Assembly (NCBI RefSeq): GCF_002008315.2
Contig: NZ_MVDG02000001.1
Span: 1 to 64,000 of the forward strand
DNA: 64,000 nucleotides
Direction: 5' to 3'
Origin: Arthrobacter sp. KBS0703
Lineage (GTDB): Bacteria; Actinomycetota; Actinomycetes; Actinomycetales; Micrococcaceae
The notes beneath the pieces are model-generated. The model made no database searches. It saw only the letters and a list, made by a program, of their open reading frames with translations, and was not told where the DNA came from. The position numbers and the translations under genes were made by a program. This document shows, piece after piece, positions 35,175-43,924 of this stretch; position 1 is the first letter of the stretch; every line of letters starts with the position of its first letter.

Positions 35175-36299
35175 TCACAGCTGCAGGGCCAGCGGGCGCT
35201 GGATTCCGTTCACCAGGGCCGTTGGCCAGCGGGGATCGACGCTGAGGACGGCGATGCCGGACTCCGTCAGCTGCACCGTATCCTCGATCTTTACCCCCGG
35301 CCCCGAGGGGTTCCATGTAAAGGTCTGGTTGAGTACCACGGGGTCGTCGGTAGCAGGAGTGGCGCGGGGATCCCGGCCCGCATAGCCCGCCGGACCGCCC
35401 TGGTGGTGGAGGGTCCACTGGCCCGCGCCGAAACCATGCCGGCTGTAGGCTTCCCGGATTTCGGCAAAGACACCGTTTAGCCGGGCACCCGGAACGGTCG
35501 CATCAAAGACATCGGCCTCCACCGCCGCGATCCGGGCTTCGGCGTCGAGCTCTGCAGGCGTCCCGGCGTCGAACCTGACCCAGCGGGTCACGTTGGCCAC
35601 GAGCCCGTTCCGCCGCGCGCAGACCACGGCCATGGCCCGCCGCCCGAGCGGGGAGTGCGTAGGAAGCGGATGCCGGAACTCGCCCCGGCCGGCCCCGTTG
35701 CAGAGGAGCACCAACGGTTCAGCTCCCATGGCGACGATCCGCGCGGCCAGGGCCGACGCCACGCCAAACTCGGTGGCTTCGGGCGTCGCCTCGGAGAGGA
35801 CATCGGTCAAAGCGGCAGCAGTCTCGGCGCAGAGGAGGGCATACCGGGCGCTTTCGCCGGGCAGGAACTGCTGCCGCGCAGCCCTCAGCTCGGCAGTAAC
35901 TTCGGCCTCGGCCAGCGGGTTGCCGCCGGGTGACAGCATCGCCGCCGCGGCATGCAGGTGCCCGTGCCAGGGCACCGAGTGCAGCGCGACGCCGTCGGGC
36001 AGTTCCTCGGCGGCGATCCGGGCGGCCTCGTTGTTGAACGTGACCAGGTGGTCGCCGTCGCCGTCCACCAGCATCGCCGCAATGGGATCCCCGGCAAGGC
36101 TGATGTGGACCCGGCTCCCATCCAGGTACCAGGCCAGCGCCGTGTTGGTGGTGAGCAGGAGCGAGTCCCGGCCGGACTCGGCCAGGATGTCCAGCACGCG
36201 CTGCCGCTTGACGGCACGATCTGCCGGGTTCCCCGGGGTTGCGGCCGCGCCCGGCGCCTCGGCCGTGGTGGTCAGAGTGGTGTTCACGGTCATGTTCAT
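35175..36299 (-). CDS. M24 (aminopeptidase P fold) protein lacking usual metal ligands
   Basis: A 374-residue protein with the creatinase/prolidase arrangement: an N-terminal domain (LLLTTNTALAWYLDGSRVHI) and a C-terminal pita-bread fold (FGVASALAARIVAMGAEPLV, QTFTWNPSGPGVKIEDTVQL). Where active M24 enzymes have an Asp pair, this one reads VCARRNGLVANVTRWVRF, and the usual HGxGH region is HHQGGPAGYAG. Metal binding is probably lost, although a Glu in KIEDT remains. It may bind or hydrolyse something else. ATG 36299 overlaps the upstream gene's stop (ATGA) and has GGGGGAAG before it, so it is expressed with the fusion oxidoreductase. Confidence 0.7.
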   Translation of the reverse strand: MNMTVNTTLTTTAEAPGAAATPGNPADRAVKRQRVLDILAESGRDSLLLTTNTALAWYLDGSRVHISLAGDPIAAMLVDGDGDHLVTFNNEAARIAAEELPDGVALHSVPWHGHLHAAAAMLSPGGNPLAEAEVTAELRAARQQFLPGESARYALLCAETAAALTDVLSEATPEATEFGVASALAARIVAMGAEPLVLLCNGAGRGEFRHPLPTHSPLGRRAMAVVCARRNGLVANVTRWVRFDAGTPAELDAEARIAAVEADVFDATVPGARLNGVFAEIREAYSRHGFGAGQWTLHHQGGPAGYAGRDPRATPATDDPVVLNQTFTWNPSGPGVKIEDTVQLTESGIAVLSVDPRWPTALVNGIQRPLALQL

Positions 36300-38500
36300 G
36301 CGGCTTCCCCCAAGGTTGTGATGAGCTGTTCGATGTCCGGCGTGGACAGGAGGCCGTCGGCCACCAGCACCGTGACCCTTCGGCGAAGCGGGTTGTCGTG
36401 GCGGGCCGTTGCCGCGTGTTCCCACGCAAGAGACAGACCGACGCCGGGATAGCCCGCCACGCGGACGAACCACGGATCGTTCACCGGTGCTGGCCCCGCT
36501 GCCTGGGGTAGGAACACGAGGGTGGCCGGACCGCCGTCGGGCTCTCCCTTCCGGAAGTTGCCGGACCACGCCAGCCAAGGAGCCTCGGGGCGGGGGAGGG
36601 CGCCGTGCACGGCGTCTTCACCTTCCGCGATTGAAGTCCGTACCCTCGCCTCCGCGACTGCCGGCAGGCGCCAGAAGAAGCCGCCGTAACCGCCCTCCGG
36701 CCTCCCGTTGGAACCCGGGCTGCCAAGGGCGACCGGATCAGGTCCGGCCGGCGTGAGCTCGAAGTCGAGGGTTAGCCGCCAAGTGGAGGATCCGACGGCC
36801 GCCCAGCTCCAGTTCCGCCGCTCGTTGAGCAAGGGAGCGCCGGATTCGGCGGAGCCGCCCTCCGGCAGCCAGCTCAGGGTTTCGGTCCGCCACCCACCGC
36901 TCTTGTCGGCCGACTCTCCGGCTTCCACCGCGAGGGTGGCAATCCGGCCGTGGTCCTTGCGCCAGACGTAAGCCCCGGCGTTGCGCGTGTACGTGCGGCC
37001 GCCCCAGAAATTGACCCCGTCCACGTCCTGGATGGCAACGCCCACGCCGAGGTGCCACACATGGTCCTCGGGCATGTGATCGGTCACCACCGTGCCGGCC
37101 AGGGTGCTGACCCGATGGAGGTAAGGCCGGGGAGACGACGTCGGCCGGATGCGGCTACCGTCTGCCGGCCGCGCCACCACTCTGCCGTTCACGGTGAATG
37201 CAGGCAGCGGACCTGCTGTGCCGGGCAGTTCCGCGGCCCAGGGCGTGCCGAGCTCCGCGAACGTTGCCTGCGCTGCCGCGGCCCTGCGCACCAGCCGGCC
37301 GATGCCGTGGACGACGGGATGGGCGTCATCGCCGTCGCCTTTCCACGTGACATGCTCGGCGCCGATGCCGCGTGGAGGTTCCGCTGTCCGGATGGCCTCC
37401 AGGACCCTCATGAACGCGCCGTTGCCGGCCAGCGGGCTGAGCAGGCCTGCATCGCGAGTGCGGGAACGGCGGGCCGCCAGCAGGTTCTCCAGCAGGTCGG
37501 TGCGGCCGAACGTCTGCGTGCGCTCGCCGTCGGGCGTGGAAACCGTCAACCGGTCTTCGGTGTAGAAGAATTCGGCCTGCCCCTTGCTGCCGTGGATGGT
37601 CACCGACGGCGCTGCCTGCTCGTCGGCGCACAGCGTCAGGGCGCACAGCAGGACCGTTCCCGCGGCGGTCCGCACCCGGATGACGGACGTGTCATCGCTT
37701 TCGGTCGCGTGCGCCCGGTAGAGATCCGTCTCCACGGAGGCGACGTCGGCCGCGCGGGCCGCGCCTGCGATTCTCAGTCCCGTGGCCACCGCATGAGCCA
37801 GGGCATTGGTGGCTACACCGTCCACCACATCGGTGCCGTCCAGACTGCGCTTGCCCGCCCAGCGGGAGCGTTTGAAATAGCCGGTGGTGCGCACCCAGGT
37901 GCCGACGGCGCTGACGCCCCGGACGTCACCGATCTCACCGTCCGCCACCAGCTGGTCCAGGGCGGGCAACGCCTGCGAGCCGAGGCTCTGGAAGCCAACC
38001 TGCACTAGGCGCCCCGCCTCTTCCGCTGCGGCCAGCACGTCGTCGAACTGGGCCAGGGAGGCCATGGGCGGCTTCTCCACATAGACGTCGGCGCCCGCAG
38101 CGAGGGCGGCGAGGGCCAGCGGGGCGTGCGTCTGGATGGGCGTGGCCAGGATGACCACATCCGGCGCCGGACCGGCGGCGAGGAGTTCCGCCAGTGACGA
38201 GAACGTGGCCACGTCGGCGGCCAGGACGCCTTCGGCCGGAGGACGCGGGTCGGCGACGGCCACGAGGTCTACGAGGTTGAGCGCTGTGAGGCGGGCGAGG
38301 TTCTCCAGGTGCCGTGCCCCGTAGCCGTGGGCGCCCACGAGTGCTACCCGCGGTGCCGCCGCGGGTAGCACTGCCGCTGGAGTGTCCGCGGGGGAAGCCA
38401 GGGCTCCGATGGTGTCCGGCCGAAGAGAAGTGTCCGGACTGAGAGCGGTGTCTGAATGGGGAGATGCGGGCGCTGAAGCGCCGGAGGAGGTGCGTGTCAT
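36296..38500 (-). CDS. Gfo/Idh/MocA oxidoreductase fused to a PmoA-like (DUF6807) domain
   Basis: A 734-residue two-domain protein. Residues about 45-400 form a Gfo/Idh/MocA dehydrogenase: VALVGAHGYGARHLENLARL, the EKP motif in ADVYVEKPPMASL, and VQVGFQSLGSQALPAL. Residues about 430-730 match the PmoA-like DUF6807 family (PRPYLHRVSTLAGTVVTDHM, then DHVWHLGVGVAIQDVDGVNF and WGGRTYTR). The two families are usually separate neighbouring genes in sugar clusters; here they are one chain. Substrate is unknown. The start is GTG 38500 in a Ser/Pro-rich leader that may be too long. It is followed at once by the M24-like gene. Confidence 0.82.
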   Translation of the reverse strand: MTRTSSGASAPASPHSDTALSPDTSLRPDTIGALASPADTPAAVLPAAAPRVALVGAHGYGARHLENLARLTALNLVDLVAVADPRPPAEGVLAADVATFSSLAELLAAGPAPDVVILATPIQTHAPLALAALAAGADVYVEKPPMASLAQFDDVLAAAEEAGRLVQVGFQSLGSQALPALDQLVADGEIGDVRGVSAVGTWVRTTGYFKRSRWAGKRSLDGTDVVDGVATNALAHAVATGLRIAGAARAADVASVETDLYRAHATESDDTSVIRVRTAAGTVLLCALTLCADEQAAPSVTIHGSKGQAEFFYTEDRLTVSTPDGERTQTFGRTDLLENLLAARRSRTRDAGLLSPLAGNGAFMRVLEAIRTAEPPRGIGAEHVTWKGDGDDAHPVVHGIGRLVRRAAAAQATFAELGTPWAAELPGTAGPLPAFTVNGRVVARPADGSRIRPTSSPRPYLHRVSTLAGTVVTDHMPEDHVWHLGVGVAIQDVDGVNFWGGRTYTRNAGAYVWRKDHGRIATLAVEAGESADKSGGWRTETLSWLPEGGSAESGAPLLNERRNWSWAAVGSSTWRLTLDFELTPAGPDPVALGSPGSNGRPEGGYGGFFWRLPAVAEARVRTSIAEGEDAVHGALPRPEAPWLAWSGNFRKGEPDGGPATLVFLPQAAGPAPVNDPWFVRVAGYPGVGLSLAWEHAATARHDNPLRRRVTVLVADGLLSTPDIEQLITTLGEAA

Positions 38501-38502
38501 GT

Positions 38503-39762
38503 CTAACCGTCCTGGCTGGCTGGCCGAAAAGGGACCGGGGCGGCGCCCGCGGACCGGGAAGCGGATAGGGATTCGGGCACGGATCCTGACGGGGAACCTG
38601 ACCCGAACAGCGACTCGGCCAGGAAACCCGCGGCCTCGTCCTGCATGCCGGCGCTGAAGGCGTGTCCCCCTGGCCAGAAGCTCCCGGTGTACCGGCCGGG
38701 CGCCAGCTGGGCACGGAGAGTCGCGTCGGCGTCGCGCATGCCGTTCTCGGGGAAAAGTTCATCCGCGAGGGCGTACTGGACCAGGAAACGGTTCGCCGCC
38801 GAGCGCCCGGCCAGCTCCGGAAACTCGCCCAGCCGCGGCAGGCCAGGCGTGTGCAGCAGCCACGAGTGAGCATCCAGGTACGCCGGGAACAGCGAACGGT
38901 AAGTGGTCATCATGCACGACACTACGCAAGCGCGGACCAGCGGGCTGAGCGCGGCCAGCATGAGGGACCGGCCGCCTCCTCCGGAGAAACCGGCGGTGCC
39001 CAACCGGCCCGGATCCACGCCCGGCAGACCTGCCAGGACGCGGAGGGCCGCAAGGTCGTCGTGCGCCACCATCCCGGCGAAGCTGGTGCCGAGCACGCCT
39101 GCTGCCTTCGCCACGGTGTCCTCGTGCGCCGCCGCGGCGGCGTCGTACTCCTCCGCTTCGGAAGGCACGACGCCGGCCGCCCGCCACAGTGCCTTGTGGC
39201 CCTCGACGACGGCCGACGTGCGCCACGGGGGCGTGCCGAGCTCAAAGCGGCGGCTGCCCCAGGAGAAGGCGTCGTGGGCCAGGACTGCGAAGTCTTGGGA
39301 TGCCAAGCCGGCGGCAAAGGACCTGCCGGCGTAGAACTGCCGCTGAAAATCCGTGCGCGTCTGCCCCGCAGCGGTGTCCGCAGCAGACGTCGCGGGGCTT
39401 GTGCCCGCAGGCAGGAGGCGCTCTGCGCCGACCGACTTGATGCCCGCGTGGCAGTGGAGTGCCAGGACGCCGGGCAGCCGGCCGGACGCGCCAGCGGGAC
39501 GCAGGAACCAGGCGCGGGTGCGGGGACCAAAGCCCAGCTGCCAGCTGACGCGGGAAGTCGTGACGCCGTCGTGCGTTTCGGTCGACTCCAGCACAGCGTG
39601 CGGGGGTGCGGGAACGGCCGGAACACCGAGGGCGTCGGCCAGTTCCTGGGCGGGCGCGGACTCTGCAACGAGGCGCGGGCGGGAACGCATGAAAGCGGGC
39701 CAGTCCTCGTAGCCGCCGATGGCACTTGGCCGTGGCGCGTCATCTATTCGACCTGAATTCAT
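38503..39762 (-). CDS. Alpha/beta hydrolase, acetyl esterase-like
   Basis: A 419-residue serine hydrolase. The nucleophile elbow is TAGFSGGGGRSLML (Ser near residue 248), the probable acid is in YALADELFPENGM, and the His is in PGGHAFSAGM. LPGVLALHCHAGIKSVG is the oxyanion region. The size resembles large dienelactone-hydrolase/acetyl-xylan-esterase relatives found in carbohydrate clusters. It ends 2 bp before the GTG of the fusion oxidoreductase, so the three leftward genes form one operon starting near the operator at 39.84 kb. Substrate is unknown; removal of acyl groups from plant sugars is a guess from context. Confidence 0.75.
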   Translation of the reverse strand: MNSGRIDDAPRPSAIGGYEDWPAFMRSRPRLVAESAPAQELADALGVPAVPAPPHAVLESTETHDGVTTSRVSWQLGFGPRTRAWFLRPAGASGRLPGVLALHCHAGIKSVGAERLLPAGTSPATSAADTAAGQTRTDFQRQFYAGRSFAAGLASQDFAVLAHDAFSWGSRRFELGTPPWRTSAVVEGHKALWRAAGVVPSEAEEYDAAAAAHEDTVAKAAGVLGTSFAGMVAHDDLAALRVLAGLPGVDPGRLGTAGFSGGGGRSLMLAALSPLVRACVVSCMMTTYRSLFPAYLDAHSWLLHTPGLPRLGEFPELAGRSAANRFLVQYALADELFPENGMRDADATLRAQLAPGRYTGSFWPGGHAFSAGMQDEAAGFLAESLFGSGSPSGSVPESLSASRSAGAAPVPFRPASQDG

Positions 39763-40096
39763 CGGCTCGGCCTGCCCGGTGGAAACATGGTTGTCCTGCC
39801 TCTCGCAGCTGCTCTGATCCGGAGTGGACGAATTTTGGAAAACGCTTTCCTAAAAATTAGCAAAAGGGTGTACAGCGGTCAAGAAACCGTTTACTTTGGT
39901 ACAAAGCCGCTGTTGGCCCGGTCCTCCGGAAGCCAGGCAGACGGGTGTGGCGCCGGAGCTCTTTGGCGCAGCCCGGGACGGCGAGAGCACTTCACCCCAG
40001 CACGCCGTGGAAGGCCACGATGACCAAAGGAGACCACATGGCCGCACAGCATCACCGCGGGACGCCGGAAGGCGTCCGGGCACCGAGGGGCAGGCA
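39763..40096. promoter_or_regulatory. Divergent regulatory region with LacI-type operator
   Basis: The 334 bp between the esterase operon and the ABC transporter genes hold one clear signal: an inverted repeat at 39833-39854 with core GGAAAACGCTTTCC (39837-39850) and flanking TTT/AAA. It shares the AAACGCTTTC centre with the operator at 30434. A GAGGGGCAG ribosome site precedes ATG 40097. The rest shows no ORF or structure I can support. Confidence 0.8.
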
Positions 40097-41041
40097 ATGA
40101 GCGCAATTAGCGAACTGTCCTCCATGAGCCGGCGCAAAGGGCCGGCCACGGCCGAGGAAAAACGCGCCAACCGCCGCGACAACAAGGCGGCCTACATCTT
40201 CCTGCTGCCGTGGCTGATCGGCCTTGTGGCGATCACTGTCGGCCCCATGACGATGTCCCTCTACCTGTCCTTTACGGACTACAACCTGCTGCAGCCGCCG
40301 GAGTGGACCGGACTGGACAACTTCACCCGCATGCTCGGGGATGCGCGGCTCCACAATTCACTGCGCGTCACCTTCACGTATGTTCTGGTCGGAGTTCCGC
40401 TGCAACTGGCCGTGGCACTTCTCATCGCGCTGGTGCTGGACAAGGGCCTCCGCGGCCTGCCGTTCTACCGGTCCATTTTCTACTTGCCGTCCCTGTTGGG
40501 CGGCTCGGTCGCCGTCGCCATCCTGTGGAAGCAGATCTTCGGAACCTCCGGACTGGTCAACCAGGTGCTGGCCATGTTCGGGGTCACCGGGCCGGGCTGG
40601 ATCTCGGACCCGTCCACCTCGCTCGGTTCCATCATCCTGCTCCACGTCTGGACCTTCGGCAGCCCCATGATTATCTTCCTCGCGGGGCTGCGCCAGATTC
40701 CGAACATGTACTACGAAGCGGCCGAGGTGGACGGGGCAACTACGCTCCAGAAGTTTTGGCGGATCACGTTGCCGATGCTGAGCCCGATCATCTTCTTCAA
40801 CCTGGTCCTGCAGATCATCGGTTCCTTCCAGTCCTTCACCCAGGCGTTCATCGTCTCGGGAGGCAACGGCGGGCCGTCCGACTCCACCATGTTCTTCACG
40901 CTCTACCTGTACCAGAAGGGATTCGGCCAGTTCGAGATGGGTTATGCCTCGGCAATGGCCTGGGTCCTGCTGGTGATCATCGGCGCTTTTACGGCCATCA
41001 ACTTCATCGCTTCAAAGTATTGGGTGTTCTACGATGACTGA
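40097..41041 (+). CDS. ABC sugar transporter permease, MalF type
   Basis: One of two membrane subunits of a carbohydrate ABC importer, 314 residues and six predicted helices (AYIFLLPWLIGLVAITVGPM first). The cytoplasmic EAA loop that contacts the ATPase is EAAEVDGATTLQKFWRITLP. ATG 40097 is chosen with GAGGGGCAG upstream, although the frame stays open to 39896. It overlaps the second permease by 8 bp. No ATPase gene is nearby, so a shared MsiK-type ATPase elsewhere is expected, as is common in actinobacteria. Confidence 0.9.
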   Translation: MSAISELSSMSRRKGPATAEEKRANRRDNKAAYIFLLPWLIGLVAITVGPMTMSLYLSFTDYNLLQPPEWTGLDNFTRMLGDARLHNSLRVTFTYVLVGVPLQLAVALLIALVLDKGLRGLPFYRSIFYLPSLLGGSVAVAILWKQIFGTSGLVNQVLAMFGVTGPGWISDPSTSLGSIILLHVWTFGSPMIIFLAGLRQIPNMYYEAAEVDGATTLQKFWRITLPMLSPIIFFNLVLQIIGSFQSFTQAFIVSGGNGGPSDSTMFFTLYLYQKGFGQFEMGYASAMAWVLLVIIGAFTAINFIASKYWVFYDD

Positions 41042-41987
41042 TCTACAGACCTTGCCGGCTCCGGAGAAACTGCCGTCCTCCGGAGGGAAAACGGGGGGCA
41101 AGAGCCCCAGGGGCGGCGGCAGGAAACGCGAATCCCGCGGCACGCTGGCCTTCAGCCGCAGCGCACGCCTCAAGGCCCTCGCGAAGCACGGCGTGCTGAT
41201 AATCGCCGGCGGCATCATGATTTACCCGTTGCTGTGGATGGTGGTTTCATCGCTGCGGCCCAACGAGCTGATCTTCCGCGATCCCGGTCTCTGGCTGAGT
41301 ACCTTGGAGATGGGCAACTACACGGACGGATGGTCGGCGCTGACCCACCCGTTCGGGCACTACATGCTCAATTCAGCGGTGGTGGTGATCGGTTCCATCC
41401 TGGGCAACCTGATCTCCTGCTCCATGGCCGCCTATGCGTTCGCCCGGCTGCAGTTCAGCGGCAAGAGACTGTTCTTCGGCATCATGCTGCTGACCATCAT
41501 GCTGCCGTTCCATGTGATCATCGTGCCGCAGTACATCCTCTTTTCTCAGATCGGCTGGGTGAATACCTTCTGGCCGCTCATCGTGCCCAAGCTCCTCGCG
41601 ACGGACGCATTCTTCGTGTTCCTCATGGTGCAGTTCATCCGCGGCATTCCCACGGAACTGGATGAGGCCGCGCGGATCGACGGCGCCGGCCACCCCCGCA
41701 TCTTCCTGCGGGTCATCCTGCCCCTGATGGTCCCGGCCCTCGCCACGACAACCATCTTCACCTTCATTTGGACCTGGAACGACTTCTTCGGCGCCCTGAT
41801 CTACCTCACTGATCCTGAGATGTTCACCGTGCCGGTTGCCCTGCGGGCATTCGTGGATTCGCAGTCTGCGACAAGCTGGGGCTCGCTCTTCGCGATGTCC
41901 ATCGTGTCGCTGCTGCCCGTGTTCCTGGTCTTCCTCTTCGGGCAGCGTTTCCTCATCAAGGGAATCGCGACGACCGGAATCAAGTAG
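41034..41987 (+). CDS. ABC sugar transporter permease, MalG type
   Basis: Second permease subunit, 317 residues. After a basic, Gly-rich N-terminal tail there are six helices starting HGVLIIAGGIMIYPLLWMVV. The EAA loop reads DEAARIDGAGHPRIFLRVIL, typical of MalG. ATG 41034 overlaps the MalF-type gene by 8 bp, so both are translated together. The solute-binding protein follows 350 bp later with its own control region. Confidence 0.9.
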   Translation: MTDLQTLPAPEKLPSSGGKTGGKSPRGGGRKRESRGTLAFSRSARLKALAKHGVLIIAGGIMIYPLLWMVVSSLRPNELIFRDPGLWLSTLEMGNYTDGWSALTHPFGHYMLNSAVVVIGSILGNLISCSMAAYAFARLQFSGKRLFFGIMLLTIMLPFHVIIVPQYILFSQIGWVNTFWPLIVPKLLATDAFFVFLMVQFIRGIPTELDEAARIDGAGHPRIFLRVILPLMVPALATTTIFTFIWTWNDFFGALIYLTDPEMFTVPVALRAFVDSQSATSWGSLFAMSIVSLLPVFLVFLFGQRFLIKGIATTGIK

Positions 41988-42337
41988 GGGTGGAGGTGTG
42001 CGCTTCTCGGGCCTGCCTTTAGCCCGTGCCGCGGCAAGTGATGCCAGAACCGGGGCACCAAGATCTAGGCCGGAAACATCTTGTAGTACAAGTTACTTGC
42101 TTGTATGATCAGTTTCAGAAAGCGCTTTCCTGACTCACTTCAGCAGTCAGCTTCCGCACTCATTTCCGCAGTCAGTGGGATATCCGGAGGCACTAGGCCT
42201 TCAACTCAGTCCAGGTTTCAGCTGAGTCCAGGTTCAATCCAGCTTCCACCACAGCCAGTCAGCAATTCAGTCCACCTTTCAAGTTGCAGCTTTCAAGATC
42301 GTCCACCGTTCAAGATCAAAGAAGATCGGAGAATTCA
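41988..42337 (+). promoter_or_regulatory. Control region and long repetitive leader of the binding-protein gene
   Basis: These 350 bp contain no ORF of note. CTTGTAGTACAAG (42080-42092) is a perfect palindrome, and with CTTGTA at 42100-42105 it forms overlapping inverted repeats. Next is a LacI-type operator at 42115-42133 with the core GAAAGCGCTTTC. The rest, to 42330, is a T/C-rich leader with imperfect repeats (AGTCCAGGTT at 42208 and 42225; TTCAAGATC at 42292 and 42309). A GGAG ribosome site lies 7 nt before the start codon. Confidence 0.7.
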
Positions 42338-43696
42338 GTGCCATTTTCCCGCCAATCCACGGCCGCCAATCCGGGCGCAGCCGAGCCAAAATCCACGAAA
42401 CCTACCCGCAGGCTGCGCCGAACCGGCGCGGTGGCCGCAGCGGCCGCCGTCGTCCTCGCGCTCAGCGCCTGCGGCGGTGGAGCAGCCCCCACCAGCGCCG
42501 ACGGCAAAGTAGAACTGCGATTCTCCTGGTGGGGCGGTGACAAGCGGGCGCAGCTGACGCAGGCCGCAATTGCCGCCTTCGAAGCGGAGAATCCGAACAT
42601 CAAGATCAAGCCGGAGTTCGGTGACTGGAGTGGATACTGGGACAAGCTAGCCACCCAAGTGGCCGCCAACGACGCCCCGGACATCATCCAGATGGACGAA
42701 AAGTTCATTACGGAATACTCCACCCGTGGGGCACTCCTTGACCTGTCCAAGTACGACGTCGACACTTCCAAATTCGACGAAGCAGCGCTTAACGCCGGCA
42801 AGGGAAGCAAAGGCCTCACCGGCATCGCGGCCGGCATCAACGCCGCCACGATCATTGCCAACCCGGCAGTCTTCAAGGCAGCCGGAGTCGCGCTGCCGGA
42901 CGATGCCACCTGGACGTGGGAGGACTTCGGGCGAATCGCGGCCGAGGTCACCGCGAAATCGCCCAAGGGCACTTACGGGGCGGCGGCCTATGGCACCGAT
43001 GAGGCTTCCTTGGGTGTCTGGCTGCGTCAGGACGGAAAGTCGCTCTACACGTCAGACGGCAAACTCGGGTTCGAGTCGGGGGACATTGCGTCGTGGTGGT
43101 CGCTGCTCAAGGAACTGAGCGAAAAGCAGGCCGTGCCGTCGGCTTCTGAGGTGGTGGAAGCGGAGGCTGCACCGCTGGACCAGAGCGGCCTGGCCACAGG
43201 GAAAAACGGCATGGCCTTCTGGTGGTCCAACCAGCTGCCCGCGCTTGAGAAAGCGGCCGGGAGCGATCTGAAGATCCTCCGCATGCCGTCCAAGACGGGA
43301 CATTCTGCGGACAGCAAACTCTGGTACAAAGCGTCCCAGTTCTGGTCGGCCTCGTCCCGGACCAAGCACCCCGAAGAGACGGCCAAGTTCATCAACTTCC
43401 TGGCGAACAACGTCAAGGCCGGCGAAGCACTACTAGCCGACCGCGGCGTGGCGCCGAACTCCGATGTGCGCAAGGCCATCGCCCCGAAGCTGACTCCGGC
43501 CGACGTCAAGGTAGTGGGCTTCATTGACCAGATCAAGGGCGAACTCGGCGAAGCGCCCGCTCCGCCGCCGAAGGGTGCGGGAGCCATCCAGGAAATCGTC
43601 AAGCGGTACACCTCCGAGGTCCTGTTCGACAGGCTCTCGCCGGAGGAAGCCGGCCAGAAGGCCGTGGATGAAATGAAATCAGCCATCAGCAGCTAG
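42338..43696 (+). CDS. ABC sugar transporter solute-binding lipoprotein
   Basis: Extracellular sugar-binding protein of the MalE-like family 1, 452 residues. The signal peptide has twin basic residues (RRLRRTGAV), a hydrophobic Ala/Val core and the lipobox LSAC (Cys near residue 45), so it is lipid-anchored. Mature landmarks are VELRFSWWGGDKRAQLTQAA, FSDWSGYWDKLATQVAAND-like sequence and PDIIQMDEKFITEYS. GTG 42338 has GGAG 7 nt upstream and gives a proper signal peptide; the frame is open further up, which I judge non-coding. It works with the permeases upstream; the ligand is unknown but probably linked to the uronate island. Confidence 0.9.
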   Translation: MPFSRQSTAANPGAAEPKSTKPTRRLRRTGAVAAAAAVVLALSACGGGAAPTSADGKVELRFSWWGGDKRAQLTQAAIAAFEAENPNIKIKPEFGDWSGYWDKLATQVAANDAPDIIQMDEKFITEYSTRGALLDLSKYDVDTSKFDEAALNAGKGSKGLTGIAAGINAATIIANPAVFKAAGVALPDDATWTWEDFGRIAAEVTAKSPKGTYGAAAYGTDEASLGVWLRQDGKSLYTSDGKLGFESGDIASWWSLLKELSEKQAVPSASEVVEAEAAPLDQSGLATGKNGMAFWWSNQLPALEKAAGSDLKILRMPSKTGHSADSKLWYKASQFWSASSRTKHPEETAKFINFLANNVKAGEALLADRGVAPNSDVRKAIAPKLTPADVKVVGFIDQIKGELGEAPAPPPKGAGAIQEIVKRYTSEVLFDRLSPEEAGQKAVDEMKSAISS

Positions 43697-43732
43697 CTGT
43701 TAGCAACACCGCCCTGCTGATGTGGCGTCAGA

Positions 43733-43771
43733 ATGTGCCCCGACCGGATTCAGGATCCGGTCGGGGCACAT
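43733..43771. terminator. Strong hairpin between binding-protein and HNH genes
   Basis: A 17-bp perfect stem, ATGTGCCCCGACCGGAT with its complement, around a 5-nt loop. It separates convergent genes. Confidence 0.85.
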
Positions 43772-43924
43772 CTGCGTTGTTGGGGGCTGAGCTGGTGGAC
43801 GCGCAGCTGCTGGGCGCTGACCTGGTGGCGTCGATTTGTTGACGGCTGATGCGGTTTGCCGGGCTCCGCACAACCTTTGCCGCCGTGCCGCCTCCGGCTG
43901 GCTTGCGGCCTCCCGGAGGTGGGT

